64,000 nt of DNA, from positions 62,001-126,000 of the forward strand of contig LFLA01000021.1 in NCBI GenBank assembly GCA_001542995.1, read 5' to 3'. This document shows, in pieces, positions 8,992 to 20,388 of the stretch. Made by a program: the position numbers and the translations under genes. The stretch is from Nitrospina sp. LS_NOB (lineage in GTDB: Bacteria > Nitrospinota > Nitrospinia > Nitrospinales > VA-1). Within the stretch, counting starts at the first letter, position 1, and the number at the start of each line of letters is the position of its first letter. Under the pieces are notes generated by a model. The model was not told where the DNA came from. It worked only from the letters and a program-made list of their open reading frames with translations, and searched no databases.

Positions 8992-10458
8992 ATGATTGAC
9001 CCCAAAAATGTCCCAACCTATCTTACTTTCGACGATGTGTTACTCCTGCCCGCCCATTCGAAAGTTTTGCCTGTAGACGTAAAACTCTCGACCCGTTTGA
9101 CCCTTAAGATTAAATTGAACAGTCCGTTGATCAGCGCCCCGATGGACACCGTGACCGAAACCAATCTGGCCATTGCTTTGGCCCAGGAAGGCGGAATCGG
9201 TATCATCCATCGCAACCTTCCACCGGAAAAACAACGCAAGATGGTCGACAAGGTCAAACGCTCGGTGAGCGCCATGATCCCCGACCCGATCACCATGGGC
9301 CCCGACCAGAAAATCAGCGAAGCCTTGGAAGTCATGCGTAAATACAACATCAAGGGCATCCCCATCACGCAAAAGAAAAAACTGGTGGGAATTCTGACCA
9401 ACCGGGATCTCAGGTTTGAGAAAAAACTCAACAAGAAAATCAGTTCCCTGATGACCAAAGACGATCTGGTCACCATTCCGGAAGGCACGCCGCTGGAAAA
9501 GTCCAAACAACTTCTGCATGATAACCGTATCGAAAAACTGCTGGTGGTCGACAAAAAAAGGCATCTCAAGGGGCTGATCACCATCAAGGACATTGAAAAA
9601 GCCGGGCAATTCCCCAACGCCGCCAAAGACTCCAAAGGCCGGCTTCTGGTCGGAGCCGCTTTGGGTGTGACCCAGAATCCTATAGAACATATTGAAGATT
9701 TAATCCGCGTCGGGCTTGACGTTCTGGTGATCGACAGCGCCCACGGGCATGCGGAGAAAGTTCTGGCGACCATCCGGGAAATTAAAAAGACTTTTCCGAA
9801 ACTTGAACTGATAGGCGGCAACGTGGCTACAGCCCAAGGAGCCGCAGACCTGATCAAAGCCGGAGTCGACGCCGTCAAGGTTGGCATTGGCCCCGGTTCC
9901 ATATGCACCACTCGTGTAGTGTCGGGAGTCGGCGTGCCGCAGATATCCGCCATCGCGGAATGCGTTAAAGAGGCGGAGAAAAAAAATATCCCGGTTATTT
10001 CCGATGGCGGCATCAAACTTTCCGGCGACATCACCAAAGCCATCGCCGCCGGGGCCAGCACGGTGATGATCGGCTCCCTGTTTGCCGGAACGGAAGAAAG
10101 TCCGGGAGAAAAAATTCTTTTCCAGGGAAGAAGCTACAAGGAATACCGGGGCATGGGTTCCATCGGTGCCATGTCACAAGGTTCCAGTGACAGGTACTTT
10201 CAGGAATGGGAACTTTCCGAAAGCAAATTGGTTCCGGAAGGGGTTGAAGCACGTATTCCCTTCCGCGGCGCATTGTCATTCACCGTCCATCAACTATTAG
10301 GGGGACTGCGAGCGGGGATGGGATATTGCGGAGCCGCTACCATTGACGAGTTGAGAAAGAACGCTTCGTTCATCAAGATCACCCCGGCCGGACTTCGAGA
10401 AAGCCACGTTCACGATGTGATCGTGACCAAAGAAGCGCCGAATTATAATATCGACTGA
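8992..10458 (+). CDS. guaB: IMP dehydrogenase
   Basis: 488 aa; [13 protein letters not shown]...CBS pair...[21 protein letters not shown]...[12 protein letters not shown]. Confidence 0.98.
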   Translation: MIDPKNVPTYLTFDDVLLLPAHSKVLPVDVKLSTRLTLKIKLNSPLISAPMDTVTETNLAIALAQEGGIGIIHRNLPPEKQRKMVDKVKRSVSAMIPDPITMGPDQKISEALEVMRKYNIKGIPITQKKKLVGILTNRDLRFEKKLNKKISSLMTKDDLVTIPEGTPLEKSKQLLHDNRIEKLLVVDKKRHLKGLITIKDIEKAGQFPNAAKDSKGRLLVGAALGVTQNPIEHIEDLIRVGLDVLVIDSAHGHAEKVLATIREIKKTFPKLELIGGNVATAQGAADLIKAGVDAVKVGIGPGSICTTRVVSGVGVPQISAIAECVKEAEKKNIPVISDGGIKLSGDITKAIAAGASTVMIGSLFAGTEESPGEKILFQGRSYKEYRGMGSIGAMSQGSSDRYFQEWELSESKLVPEGVEARIPFRGALSFTVHQLLGGLRAGMGYCGAATIDELRKNASFIKITPAGLRESHVHDVIVTKEAPNYNID

Positions 10459-10506
10459 TCCCGCCGGAATTTCTTCGGACAAGCCAGAGAAAGTCCCGCT
10501 ATTGCC

Positions 10507-12063
10507 ATGACCACAGACGCTCTGCACGAACAGAAAATTCTCATTCTTGATTTCGGGTCGCAATACACCCAGAACATTGCCCGCAAAGTGCGGGAATGTC
10601 AGGTCTATTGCGAGATCCACCCCTGCACCCTACCGTTTGACAAAATCGAAGCTTTCAATGCAAAAGGCATTATTTTCTCCGGCGGGCCCGCGAGCGTTCT
10701 GGAAAAAGACTCACCGGTTGGCGACCGAAGACTGTTTGAACTGGATGTCCCCATTCTCGGTATTTGCTATGGTATGCAACTCATCACCTATGCACTGGGT
10801 GGCAAGGTAGACCCTTCCTCACATCGCGAATTCGGCAGAGCCGAGTTGATGCTGAAAGAATTTTCACATCTGTTCGAAGGGGTGAAAAATAATTCCATCG
10901 TGTGGATGAGCCATGGCGACCGCATCTCAAAAATGCCGAACGGATTCAAAGGCATTGCCTTCACAGATAATTCGCCTCTGGCTGCCATTGAAAATCCATT
11001 AGCACATATTTACGGCCTGCAATTTCATCCAGAGGTGGCCCACACGGTGGAGGGCATTAAGGTCCTCAAGAACTTCCTGTTTAAAATCTGCCATTGCGCG
11101 AAGAACTGGAAAATGGATTCACTGGTCGATCACATGATCAGCGATATCCGTAGCCGTGTGGGGAACTCAAAAGTGGTTTGCGGGTTGAGCGGCGGGGTGG
11201 ATTCTTCGGTCGCGGCAGTGCTAATTCATAAAGCCATCGGCGACAACCTGTACTGCCTGTTCATCGACAACGGACTTTTGCGGTCCGGAGAAAAAGAAAA
11301 AGTGGAAAGCACATTTCGCGACAATTTCAACATCAACCTTGATGTCATCGATGCCGCTGACAAATTTCTTAATAAACTTAAAGACATCACCGATCCGGAA
11401 CAAAAAAGAAAATCCATCGGTAATACCTTCATCAAAGTTTTCGAGGAGGAAGCCAAACGACTGGGGGACTTCACTTTTCTCGCTCAGGGCACATTGTATC
11501 CGGATGTCATCGAGTCGGTCTCCTTCAAAGGCGGCCCGTCAGCGGTGATCAAGTCGCATCACAACGTTGGCGGCCTGCCGGAAAAAATGCAGTTGAAGCT
11601 TCTCGAACCGTTTCGCGAATTGTTCAAGGATGAAGTTCGTGTGCTGGGACGCGAGATGGGCATGCCGGATGAAATCATCAACCGCCAGCCATTCCCTGGC
11701 CCGGGCCTGGCCATCCGCATTCTGGGAGAGGTGACCCGCGATCGCCTCGCCATCCTTTGCGCTGCCGACAAGATCATTCTGGAGGAAGTAAAAGCCGAAG
11801 GCTTGTACAACGATTTATGGCAATCGTTCGCGGTCCTGCTTCCGGTAAAAACAGTAGGGGTCATGGGCGATGCCCGCACCTACGAAAATGTAGTAGCCAT
11901 TCGCGCCGTTACCAGCACCGACGGCATGACTGCTGACTGGGCTCACCTCCCTTATGAACTGCTGGGAAAACTCTCCAACCGCATCATCAACGAAGTACAT
12001 GGGGTCAACCGGGTGGTCTACGACATCAGCTCCAAACCTCCCGGCACCATTGAGTGGGAATGA
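10507..12063 (+). CDS. guaA: GMP synthase (glutamine-hydrolysing)
   Basis: 518 aa; GICYGMQLI class I amidotransferase, [16 protein letters not shown]-loop, C-terminal [18 protein letters not shown]. Confidence 0.98.
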   Translation: MTTDALHEQKILILDFGSQYTQNIARKVRECQVYCEIHPCTLPFDKIEAFNAKGIIFSGGPASVLEKDSPVGDRRLFELDVPILGICYGMQLITYALGGKVDPSSHREFGRAELMLKEFSHLFEGVKNNSIVWMSHGDRISKMPNGFKGIAFTDNSPLAAIENPLAHIYGLQFHPEVAHTVEGIKVLKNFLFKICHCAKNWKMDSLVDHMISDIRSRVGNSKVVCGLSGGVDSSVAAVLIHKAIGDNLYCLFIDNGLLRSGEKEKVESTFRDNFNINLDVIDAADKFLNKLKDITDPEQKRKSIGNTFIKVFEEEAKRLGDFTFLAQGTLYPDVIESVSFKGGPSAVIKSHHNVGGLPEKMQLKLLEPFRELFKDEVRVLGREMGMPDEIINRQPFPGPGLAIRILGEVTRDRLAILCAADKIILEEVKAEGLYNDLWQSFAVLLPVKTVGVMGDARTYENVVAIRAVTSTDGMTADWAHLPYELLGKLSNRIINEVHGVNRVVYDISSKPPGTIEWE

Positions 12064-12080
12064 CCGGGTAAGAACCCGGT
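12063..12080. terminator. Perfect hairpin at guaA stop (ACCGGGT-AAGA-ACCCGGT)
   Basis: 7-bp perfect stem with 4-nt loop overlapping the guaA stop codon; no clear T tract, so the terminator role is uncertain. Confidence 0.4.
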
Positions 12081-12091
12081 AGTAAACAGCT

Positions 12092-12661
12092 TTAGCGGTT
12101 TGCCACACCTGACCGCTTACTCGACCTAAGCGGTGACTTCTTCTTAGGGGATTTTACAGGTTTGTTCTTAACCGTAGTGCCATAAACAATCCTTGCTTTT
12201 GCGCCTCTATCCAGATCAACATTTAGCGTCTTAGAAACACTCAATAAAGTCTCAAAACTGACCCGACGATAATTTTCCGATTCATAACGCTGTATCTGCT
12301 GCGCTGGCATGCCAAGCTTTTCGGCCAACTGCTTCTGTGTCAGCCCATGAGAAATTCGAGAACGCACTAAAATCTGCGGCAGGTCTTCAAGAGATCCAAA
12401 CTTTAAAGTAGGAACTTATTTGTTCTTCAGGTTCTCATATTCGCGGATTTCCTTCTCTAAATCCTTCATTTGGGATTTCAGGGACTCGATCATAGCCTTA
12501 TGGATGACTTTGCTCGGGAACGTCCCTTCCCTGCATACTTTTAAAGATCGCTCGAAATCTTTAAGTTTCGATCTGGTGATCTTGTATTGTTTTTCGTTCT
12601 GCGGATCAAGGCTAAGCAAATTTACATGGGGTAAAACTGGCCTATTTTTATTGGGTGTCAT
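12092..12661 (-). pseudogene. XRE-family HTH regulator split by an in-frame TAA stop
   Basis: ORFs 12416..12661 and 12092..12367 share one frame: ...LEKEIREYENLKNK*VPTLKFGSLEDLPQILVRSRISHGLTQKQLAEKLGMPAQQIQRYESENYRRVSFETLLSVSKTL. The two halves together match the usual layout of full-length proteins of this type. Confidence 0.75.
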
Positions 12662-12686
12662 ACTTATCTCCTCTATCTTAAACCCA

Positions 12687-13139
12687 TCAGAGAATTCTAT
12701 TGATTCTGCCCATACAAAAACGAGTGAGCAGATTTCAAATCGCCCTCACTTTAATAAAACAATTCAAAAAAAACCAAAAACCCACCTTACTCCAAGTGAC
12801 CAAAAAATATTTGTTACAGTTGTGGGCGAATTCATTAATAAGTTTAAAAGTGCAAAAAACGAAATTCAGCAATCTACATTGAGAGATCGTCGCAAAGAAT
12901 CTATCTCAAATATATTACAAAACAGAACTATCCACAATTGGGAAGGAGCGGTTTCTAATTTGAGAACAAATTCTGATGGTGACGCAGTCCTTAGAGTCTC
13001 ATTATCAAAAAATATTACCATTAAAACATGGAACAACTCATTGTCAGACATAGGCTCAAATACAATGATTAAAAAAGGGTCGAACCTATATAGCAAGCTC
13101 TGGGATTTGTCTGAGGGGTATGGTTTGGTGGAACAGTGA
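12687..13139 (+). pseudogene. 5'-truncated gene, C-terminal domain of an uncharacterised (probably exported) protein
   Basis: Downstream part of ORF 12420..13139 reads like a real domain (DQKIFVTVVGEFINKFKSAKNEIQQSTLRDRRKESISNILQNRTIHNWEGAVSNLRTNSDGDAVLRVSL...TWNNSLSDIGSNTMIKKGSNLYSKL); the upstream part is antisense to the XRE gene and there is no convincing start. Confidence 0.5.
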
Positions 13140-13203
13140 TTATTGGAATATTAGTTTTGTTAACACGGTCAAAGGCATAATTTTAAATTTTAACGCTTTA
13201 TAA

Positions 13204-13341
13204 GTGGCGGTCATCTGTGCCCTAACCAATACCAACGGCATGACCGCCGACTGGGCCTGCCCGGAACAGATCATCCTCTTGAGTATGGAAAACAACCCCG
13301 AAGAATTCCCGGTGGAGAAATCACCGACTACTAACCACTAG
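13204..13341 (+). pseudogene. Decayed partial duplicate of the guaA C-terminal coding region
   Basis: VAVICALTNTNGMTADWACPEQIILLSMENN... versus intact gua[32 protein letters not shown]. Confidence 0.7.
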
Positions 13342-13433
13342 GCATAGGGTCAGTGTGCTCTAACTAACACCTGAGGGTGAAAAAACCTCATCAAGCCGAG
13401 ACAACTCTTTGCCAGCCAGCAAAAGTTATTGCC
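13326..13433. repeat. Dispersed intergenic repeat, copy 2
   Basis: tcaagccgagacaactctttgccagccagcaaaagttattgc, plus ccactaggcatagggtcagtgtgc, which is the reverse complement of the gcacactgg-cccc-cgcctagtgg module at 39.15 kb. Confidence 0.6.
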
Positions 13434-13455
13434 CTTTGCTTCCCTTGCTAAGGGG

Positions 13456-15552
13456 TTAGCGGGGGCTGGCGGCGATGTTGCCGCCATCGATGGTGAGGAT
13501 ACTTCCTGTCGTTTTTTCTGCCAACGCCAGGCTGAGGAACCCCTGCGCCACATCGGTGTCATAGACTTCCTGTTGCAGGAGGTTATTTTTGAAATAGTCG
13601 TCGGGCGAGAGTCCGCGTGCCGCAGCCCTTTCTTTCAGCACGTTTTCAGAAAACAGGGCCGTGCGAACGCGGTCGGCATTGATAGCGTTGGAGCGGACAC
13701 CATAAGACCCGTAGTCCAGCGCATACTGCTTGGTGAGCGCCACCACCGCCGCCTTGGGCAGCGCATAAGGACCAAAATGTTTTCCCGGATTGAACGCCGC
13801 CTTGGATGCATTGAACATTAAGACACCCCCGGTTTTTTGAATCAGGAACAACCGCAAAGCTTCGGAGGCCAGTGCCTGATGGGCAAAAAAGTTCAACTCG
13901 AAACTGGCACGCAAATCTTTCATGTCCATCTCACCAATCGCACCCTGCAAAGCATTACCGGCATTGGAGATCAGGATATCGATACCGCCAAAAGTCTGCA
14001 CCAGTTGTTCAAACGACTGGCGCACGGCCGACTCATCGGTCACATCCAAAACTTGGCTGGCAACACCGACCTTGGACTTTTTACGTATTGCCTTCGCCGA
14101 CTCGTTCAACTTGTCTCCTGTCACATCGACAAGAAAAAGATTGGCCCCATGCTCGGCAAACAGTTTGGCAGTAGCCAGACCAATTCCGGAAGCAGCACCG
14201 GTGATGTAGACCACTTTGCCTTGCAAGATTGGAGCTTTGCTTTTGCCCAGCTTGGCTTGCTCTAAAGACCAGTACTCCATATCAAACAAGTCGCTGGAAT
14301 CGAGCGGTTCATACTTGCCCACCGAAAAAGATTTATGGACGATGTCAATAGTGTGCTGATAAATATCGGCTGAGATCCCGGTCTCTTTGACGGTTTTACC
14401 GATCGTCACCAACCCTAATCCGGCTACCATCAGAACTCGGGGCAATCGGTCTAGTTCAGTTTTATCCACCTTCTTGGCAGACTTGTTGGTTTCAAAATAT
14501 TGGTGATAACTTTCACAATAAGCGTTCAGGGCCTGGAGGACTTCCTCCCGCAGCTTGTCCGGATCCTGCCATTGTTGCAAATTCAGGAGCAGGGGTTTTT
14601 GTTTGGTGCGGATCACATGATCCGGAGTGGCGGTGCCAATCTGGGACCAGACCTGACACTCTTTACTGGAAGCAAACGCTTTTGCTCCGGCATCGGCACG
14701 GTGATGCAAAACCCAGTCCTTACCGGACTGCTCTTTATAGAGTCCACGAAGCACAGGCGCCAACGCATTCATTAGGGTTTCCTCTCCAGCTTTCAGGGCA
14801 GGACCATTAAGAGGAGTGAGGGATTTTAGCGTGTTCTTCCCGATATATTCTTCCAGAAGAGTCACCGCATGAATATGGCGGTCGTAACTTTCTTTCGCGG
14901 TATCTCCGAAGGTGAACAGCCCGTGATTGATCAGCAGGAGCCCTTCCACATGCGGATTTTTTTCATACACTTCGGCAGAAGCTTTAGCGAGCGCAAAACC
15001 AGGCATGATGTATGAGACGATAGCGATCCTGTCTCCATAAATCTCCTTGCAGATTTTCTCTGCGTCCGGCTGGTTGGCGATGATCAAACTGGCATCCGCA
15101 TGCGAATGGTCGATAAACTTATGCGGCAAGAATGCGTGCAAAAGCGTTTCCACCGAGGGGTCGGGAGAGGACGCATCCAACAGATGTGTTCTTTGTTCAT
15201 TGACCATGTCCTCATCGCTCAACTGGTCGAGGCTTCTCAGTTTCTGTAGATGATCGAGCAGGACTCCGGGAAGGCCCGGGGGCTCCAGTGTATCGAGATC
15301 CCATCCACTGCCTTTCACATAAAGCACATCTACCTCTTCGTTCACCTTGTTCCGGGTGCACGACTTGACCGAGGTGTTGCCTCCACCGTGGAGAACCAGT
15401 GAGGGGTCCGCACCTATCAATCGTGAAGTGTAAACACGAAGCGCAACATCTTCTGAGACATCCTTATATTTTTCAATAGCCGCCTTGGCCTCTGAATCGC
15501 TCCATTTATTTTCCATAATTCTTCCGAAAAAATGTTTTGCATTAAGGGCCAC
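13456..15552 (-). CDS. Bifunctional class II aldolase / short-chain dehydrogenase
   Basis: 698 aa; aldolase GGGNTSVK...FIDHSHADA...INHGLFTFGDTAKESYDRHIHAV; SDR VYITGAASGIGLATAKLFAEHGA...YALPKAAVVALTKQYA. Confidence 0.93.
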   Translation of the reverse strand: MALNAKHFFGRIMENKWSDSEAKAAIEKYKDVSEDVALRVYTSRLIGADPSLVLHGGGNTSVKSCTRNKVNEEVDVLYVKGSGWDLDTLEPPGLPGVLLDHLQKLRSLDQLSDEDMVNEQRTHLLDASSPDPSVETLLHAFLPHKFIDHSHADASLIIANQPDAEKICKEIYGDRIAIVSYIMPGFALAKASAEVYEKNPHVEGLLLINHGLFTFGDTAKESYDRHIHAVTLLEEYIGKNTLKSLTPLNGPALKAGEETLMNALAPVLRGLYKEQSGKDWVLHHRADAGAKAFASSKECQVWSQIGTATPDHVIRTKQKPLLLNLQQWQDPDKLREEVLQALNAYCESYHQYFETNKSAKKVDKTELDRLPRVLMVAGLGLVTIGKTVKETGISADIYQHTIDIVHKSFSVGKYEPLDSSDLFDMEYWSLEQAKLGKSKAPILQGKVVYITGAASGIGLATAKLFAEHGANLFLVDVTGDKLNESAKAIRKKSKVGVASQVLDVTDESAVRQSFEQLVQTFGGIDILISNAGNALQGAIGEMDMKDLRASFELNFFAHQALASEALRLFLIQKTGGVLMFNASKAAFNPGKHFGPYALPKAAVVALTKQYALDYGSYGVRSNAINADRVRTALFSENVLKERAAARGLSPDDYFKNNLLQQEVYDTDVAQGFLSLALAEKTTGSILTIDGGNIAASPR

Positions 15553-15751
15553 CGGTCTCCCGGTACAAGTAGGTTTTGGGCTACGTCATTGCGAAATAGA
15601 AACTCTGGTAAGAAAACCCTTCGGGTCGAACTTCCTAACTCCTTGTTTAACATAATATTTCAGGTCGGTCAAAAATTGGTCTTTGGCTTTCGGCATTTTC
15701 CTGTTACAAAACCTGCTGAATTGAATAAACTTCTGTGCTAAGGTTGAAAAA

Positions 15752-16000
15752 ATGCTTGCCCAAATACACGTGACATTCAAGGAAGGTGTTCTCGATCCAC
15801 AGGGAAAAACCGTCCACCACGCGTTGAACGATTTGGGATATGACGAAGTGCTGGATGTCAATATCGGCAAATATCTGGAAATCAAACTTGATTCTGCATC
15901 GGAGGAGGAAGCCGAGATACGGGTCCGGGAAATGTGCGAACGACTCCTGGCCAATACGGTGATTGAATCCTTCCGTTTCACCCTTGTTCCCACTGAATAA
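15752..16000 (+). CDS. purS: Phosphoribosylformylglycinamidine synthase subunit PurS
   Basis: 82 aa; VTFKEGVLDPQGKTVHHALNDLGYDEVLDVNIGKYLEIKL; upstream of purQ and purL. Confidence 0.95.
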   Translation: MLAQIHVTFKEGVLDPQGKTVHHALNDLGYDEVLDVNIGKYLEIKLDSASEEEAEIRVREMCERLLANTVIESFRFTLVPTE

Positions 16001-16030
16001 CACTCCAAAACGAATCGAAACCGGAATAAA

Positions 16031-16720
16031 ATGAAGTGTGGCATTGTCGTATTCCCGGGGTCTAATTGTGACCACGATTGTTACCATATCCTCAAACATA
16101 TCCTGAATCAGGAGACCCATTGGCTGTGGCATAAAGAGGAAGCCAATCTGGAGTCTTTCGACTTGGTAGTTCTGCCGGGCGGCTTCTCGTATGGGGATTA
16201 CCTTCGGGCCGGAGCCATTGCCCGTTTTTCTCCAATTATGAATTCCATCATCCGTTTTGCCGAAAGCGGAGGCAAGGTATTGGGTATCTGCAACGGGTTC
16301 CAGATTCTTTTGGAATGCGACCTGCTGCCTGGGGCGTTGATCCAGAACCAGTCGCGGAAATTCATTTGCAAAAATGTGTCCGTCCGTATTGAAAATACGG
16401 ACACCCCCTTCACCCTGCAATGTGGGAAAAACCAGGTACTGGAAATTCCCATCGCCCACCATCAGGGCAGCTACTATATCGATCCTTTTTCCTTGAATCA
16501 TCTGGAAGAAAACGGGCAAATCCTTTTCCGCTACTGCGACACGTCGGGAAATGTTTCCGCCGAGTCCAACCCCAACGGTTCTGTAGGTTCCGTAGCAGGG
16601 GTGGCCAATGGGGGGAAAAACGTGATGGGACTGATGCCACATCCGGAACGTTGTGCCGATCCTGAGTTAGCGGGAACAGATGGCCAAATCATTTTTCAAT
16701 CCCTTATTTCAAATTCCTAA
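16031..16720 (+). CDS. purQ: Phosphoribosylformylglycinamidine synthase subunit PurQ
   Basis: [21 protein letters not shown]...[21 protein letters not shown]...[11 protein letters not shown]...[10 protein letters not shown]. Confidence 0.96.
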   Translation: MKCGIVVFPGSNCDHDCYHILKHILNQETHWLWHKEEANLESFDLVVLPGGFSYGDYLRAGAIARFSPIMNSIIRFAESGGKVLGICNGFQILLECDLLPGALIQNQSRKFICKNVSVRIENTDTPFTLQCGKNQVLEIPIAHHQGSYYIDPFSLNHLEENGQILFRYCDTSGNVSAESNPNGSVGSVAGVANGGKNVMGLMPHPERCADPELAGTDGQIIFQSLISNS

Positions 16721-18971
16721 CGCTGTGGACAAACCAAAGAAAATCCGCCCCGGCCCCGAGATCACCCCCGAGATTGTTAAGGAACACGGTTTGACCGTGG
16801 AAGAGTTCCGACGCATCCTTGACCTGATCGGCCGCACTCCGAACCTAACGGAGCTGGGTATTTTTTCCGTCATGTGGAGCGAGCATTGCAGTTATAAAAG
16901 TTCCCGGCCTTATTTAAGGAAACTACCGGTTGAAAGCCCCAGAGTTCTACAAGGCCCGGGGGAAAATGCGGGAGTCATAGATATTGGCGACGGTCTGGCG
17001 GTCGCATTCAAAATTGAAAGTCACAACCACCCCTCCTTTATCGAACCCCATCAGGGCGCGGCAACCGGCGTCGGTGGAATAATGCGGGATGTTTTCACTA
17101 TGGGCGCACGACCTATTGCCTTGATGAATTCATTACGCTTCGGCGAACTGGAAGAACCGCGCACTCGGTTCCTGCTCAATGGTGTGGTCGATGGCATCGC
17201 CAGTTATGGAAACTGTACTGGCGTTCCCACTGTCGGCGGGGAAATTTATTTTGATGCCTGTTACAACGGCAACATTCTGGTCAACGCGTTCTGTCTGGGA
17301 TTGCTTAAATCGGATCGGATCTTCCTGGCTGGAGCTGGCGGAGTGGGCAACCAGATTCTTTATGTCGGTTCAAAAACCGGACGCGACGGAATTCATGGCG
17401 CGAGCCTCCTGGCTTCTTCCGAGTTTGATGAAACGACGGAAGACAAACGGCCCACTGTGCAGGTGGGCGACCCATTTACCGAAAAACTGTTGATCGAAGC
17501 CTGCCTGGAATTGTTTGAGTGCGATTGGGTGGTGGGTGTGCAGGATATGGGGGCCGCAGGGCTCACTTCGTCTTCGTTTGAAATGGCACACCGGGCTGAA
17601 ACAGGGGTGTCTATGGATCTGTCAAAAGTTCCCTTAAGAGAAGAAGGCATGATCCCCTACGAGATTCTACTTTCCGAGTCGCAGGAGCGCATGCTTTTCG
17701 TGATCAAACCGGGCCATGAAAAAGAGGCTCTTGCCATTCTCGACAAATGGGGACTGGACGCAGCCATCATCGGCGAAGTGATCGAGGAATCCTGCGTGCG
17801 CATCCAGTTTGAAGGCCAAGAAGTGGTGAACCTGCCTATTTTTCCGGTTGTGGATGGCGCGCTGGATCTAAAACGGGAAACAAGACGTCCTCAATATCTT
17901 GATGAGGTGGTGCATATAAGCCTGACCGAGTTTCCCGACTTTTCCAGTGGGGACAGGGCTTTAAAAAAACTTCTGGCCTGCCCCAATATCGCCAGCAAAG
18001 AATGGGTCTATGAGCAATACGACCACATGGTGCGCCTGAATACGCTGGTTTTGCCCGGCTCAGATGCGGCCGTCCTGCGCATCAAGGATACAAATAAAGC
18101 GGTGGCCATTTCGGTGGATTGCAACAGCCGCTACTGCTATCTCGACCCCTATGAGGGTGCCGCCATCGCCGTGGCCGAAGCCTGTCGTAATGTGGTGTGC
18201 TCAGGCGCCGAACCAATAGGCCTGACCAATTGCCTTAATTTTGGTAATCCGGAAAAACCCGAAATCATGTGGCAATTTAAACAGGCGGTGGAAGGCATGG
18301 GCGATGCCTGCAGGTTTTTTGATATTCCAGTAGTCAGTGGTAACGTCAGCCTCTATAATGAAACCAAAGGAGACGCGATTTACCCAACCCCAACCGTTGC
18401 CGTTGTTGGCTTGATCGAGAATCAAAAACTGATCATGACCCAGGGGTTTAAAAATTCCGGGGATCAAATCGCTCTCATCGGTTTTACCATGGAGGAGTTG
18501 GGAGGAACCGAATACCTGAAAGTCATGTTTGATCGCAGTGAGGGGAAACCCCCCGTTCTCGATCGAAAACACGAAAAACAGGTGCAGGATTTTTGCCGGG
18601 AGCTGATTCAAAAGGGCCTCATTTCTTCGGCTCATGATTGTTCTGAAGGAGGGCTGGCAGTCACGGTAGCGGAATCTTGTTTCTCGCCGGGATGCCAAAC
18701 GTTGGGAGCCACGCTCACACTGGAATCCACATTAAGAAACGACACTTTGTTATTCGGGGAAACTCAGTCGCGCATTGTTATTTCTTTTCCCGAAGAACGA
18801 ATTAACGAGATCGAAGACCTGGCGATGGCATTTCCGGTCGACTTTTCCCTGATTGGCAAAGTGGGGGGTTCTCATTTCACGGTGACGGTCAACGGAAAAG
18901 AAGTTGTTAAACAGGACATCGAAGTTTTAAAAGAAATCTGGAAAACTTCACTGGGGAACTATGCTGGATAA
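16680..18971 (+). CDS. purL: Phosphoribosylformylglycinamidine synthase subunit PurL
   Basis: 763 aa; [19 protein letters not shown]...[37 protein letters not shown]; start overlaps the purQ end. Confidence 0.97.
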   Translation: MAKSFFNPLFQIPNAVDKPKKIRPGPEITPEIVKEHGLTVEEFRRILDLIGRTPNLTELGIFSVMWSEHCSYKSSRPYLRKLPVESPRVLQGPGENAGVIDIGDGLAVAFKIESHNHPSFIEPHQGAATGVGGIMRDVFTMGARPIALMNSLRFGELEEPRTRFLLNGVVDGIASYGNCTGVPTVGGEIYFDACYNGNILVNAFCLGLLKSDRIFLAGAGGVGNQILYVGSKTGRDGIHGASLLASSEFDETTEDKRPTVQVGDPFTEKLLIEACLELFECDWVVGVQDMGAAGLTSSSFEMAHRAETGVSMDLSKVPLREEGMIPYEILLSESQERMLFVIKPGHEKEALAILDKWGLDAAIIGEVIEESCVRIQFEGQEVVNLPIFPVVDGALDLKRETRRPQYLDEVVHISLTEFPDFSSGDRALKKLLACPNIASKEWVYEQYDHMVRLNTLVLPGSDAAVLRIKDTNKAVAISVDCNSRYCYLDPYEGAAIAVAEACRNVVCSGAEPIGLTNCLNFGNPEKPEIMWQFKQAVEGMGDACRFFDIPVVSGNVSLYNETKGDAIYPTPTVAVVGLIENQKLIMTQGFKNSGDQIALIGFTMEELGGTEYLKVMFDRSEGKPPVLDRKHEKQVQDFCRELIQKGLISSAHDCSEGGLAVTVAESCFSPGCQTLGATLTLESTLRNDTLLFGETQSRIVISFPEERINEIEDLAMAFPVDFSLIGKVGGSHFTVTVNGKEVVKQDIEVLKEIWKTSLGNYAG

Positions 18972-20373
18972 GTTACATGAAGAATGCGGAGTCGTAGGGG
19001 TCTATGGCCATCCTGAAGCCGCCAATCTGGTTTATCTCGGACTCTACGCACTGCAACACCGGGGCCAGGAAAGCGCTGGCATTGCCGCCAGTACGCATTC
19101 CAAAATGCGTCTTGAGATCGGCATGGGACTGGTCGCCGACATCTTTGACCCGACCCGAATCCTGAAACTACCGGGCCCTATAGCCATTGGCCATAACCGT
19201 TATTCCACGGCCGGAAAAAGCGAACTGGTCAACGCCCAACCCTGCATGATCAACTATTCAGCCGGGTCTCTGTCCCTGGCTCATAACGGCAACCTCGTTA
19301 ACGCCGAGACCATACGCGAAGAATTAGGCTCCCAAGGGGCAATATTTCAGTCCACCAACGACAGCGAAGTCATCGTGCATTTAATGGCACAGTCGAAAGC
19401 CGAATCTTTCGTGGACCGGGCCGCCGAAGCCTTGAGGCAAGTCAACGGCGCCTTTTCATTAGTCCTGATGACGGAGACAGAGTTGGTGGCCGCACGCGAC
19501 CCACACGGATTTCGTCCTCTTTGCCTTGGCAAACTCGATGGTGCCTACATCGTAGCCTCCGAAACCTGTGTGATGGATCTTATCGAAGCGGAGTTCATCC
19601 GCGAAATCGAGCCGGGCGAAGTCATCCTGATCAACGATCAAGGGTTACAATCCTTTTTTCCGTTTAAAAAAGTCGAGCCCAAACATTGTGTGTTTGAACA
19701 TATTTATTTTGCGCGCCCAGATAGCTTTCTCTTTGGGGAGCATGTCTACACCGTGCGTAAAGGCATGGGCCGGGCTATGGCTCAGGAAAGCCCTGCCGAT
19801 GTCGACCTCGTTGTTCCCGTGCCTGACTCGGGGGTTGTGTCGGCAATGGGTTTCGCGGAAGAAAGCGGCATTCCTTTTGAAATGGGTCTCATCCGAAACC
19901 ATTATATTGGCAGGACTTTCATCGAACCGCAATCACAGATCCGGCATTTTGGCGTTAAGCTTAAACTGAACCCGGTAAAATCAATGATCGCTGGCAAACG
20001 CATCGCTATCATTGACGATTCCATCGTCCGCGGCACCACCAGCCGTAAGATCGTAAAAATGCTCCGGGATGCAGGAGCCAAAGAAGTTCACCTTCGCATT
20101 TCAGCTCCGCCGATCCTGCATTCCTGTTTTTACGGCATTGACACGCCCACCAAAGAAGAGTTGATCGCCCACAAATACAATCTGGAAGAAACGTGCAAGT
20201 ATCTGGCAGCAGATTCTTTGGCCTACCTCAGCCTGGAAAAAATGCTGGGAGTGCTGCAAAATGGCAAGAAGAAATTCTGCTCCGCCTGTTTTGATGGCAA
20301 TTACCCCGTCCCGATCCCCGACAAAAAACCAGTCTCCCATCAGCTGGGTTTATTCGCTAACGAGAATTCCTAA
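18961..20373 (+). CDS. purF: Amidophosphoribosyltransferase
   Basis: 470 aa; [16 protein letters not shown]...[12 protein letters not shown]...[38 protein letters not shown]. Confidence 0.98.
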   Translation: MLDKLHEECGVVGVYGHPEAANLVYLGLYALQHRGQESAGIAASTHSKMRLEIGMGLVADIFDPTRILKLPGPIAIGHNRYSTAGKSELVNAQPCMINYSAGSLSLAHNGNLVNAETIREELGSQGAIFQSTNDSEVIVHLMAQSKAESFVDRAAEALRQVNGAFSLVLMTETELVAARDPHGFRPLCLGKLDGAYIVASETCVMDLIEAEFIREIEPGEVILINDQGLQSFFPFKKVEPKHCVFEHIYFARPDSFLFGEHVYTVRKGMGRAMAQESPADVDLVVPVPDSGVVSAMGFAEESGIPFEMGLIRNHYIGRTFIEPQSQIRHFGVKLKLNPVKSMIAGKRIAIIDDSIVRGTTSRKIVKMLRDAGAKEVHLRISAPPILHSCFYGIDTPTKEELIAHKYNLEETCKYLAADSLAYLSLEKMLGVLQNGKKKFCSACFDGNYPVPIPDKKPVSHQLGLFANENS

Positions 20374-20388
20374 TAATCCCGGAAGGGT

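Noticed and set aside
9018-10061. 347-aa minus-strand ORF inside guaB
   Set aside because: Antisense shadow of guaB; Ser/Arg-rich with no family resemblance.
15704-16642. 312-aa minus-strand ORF across purS/purQ
   Set aside because: Antisense to two clear purine-synthesis genes.
8992-20373. guaBA and purSQLF proximity as an unusual cluster
   Set aside because: Purine genes cluster commonly; nothing unusual in the genes themselves.
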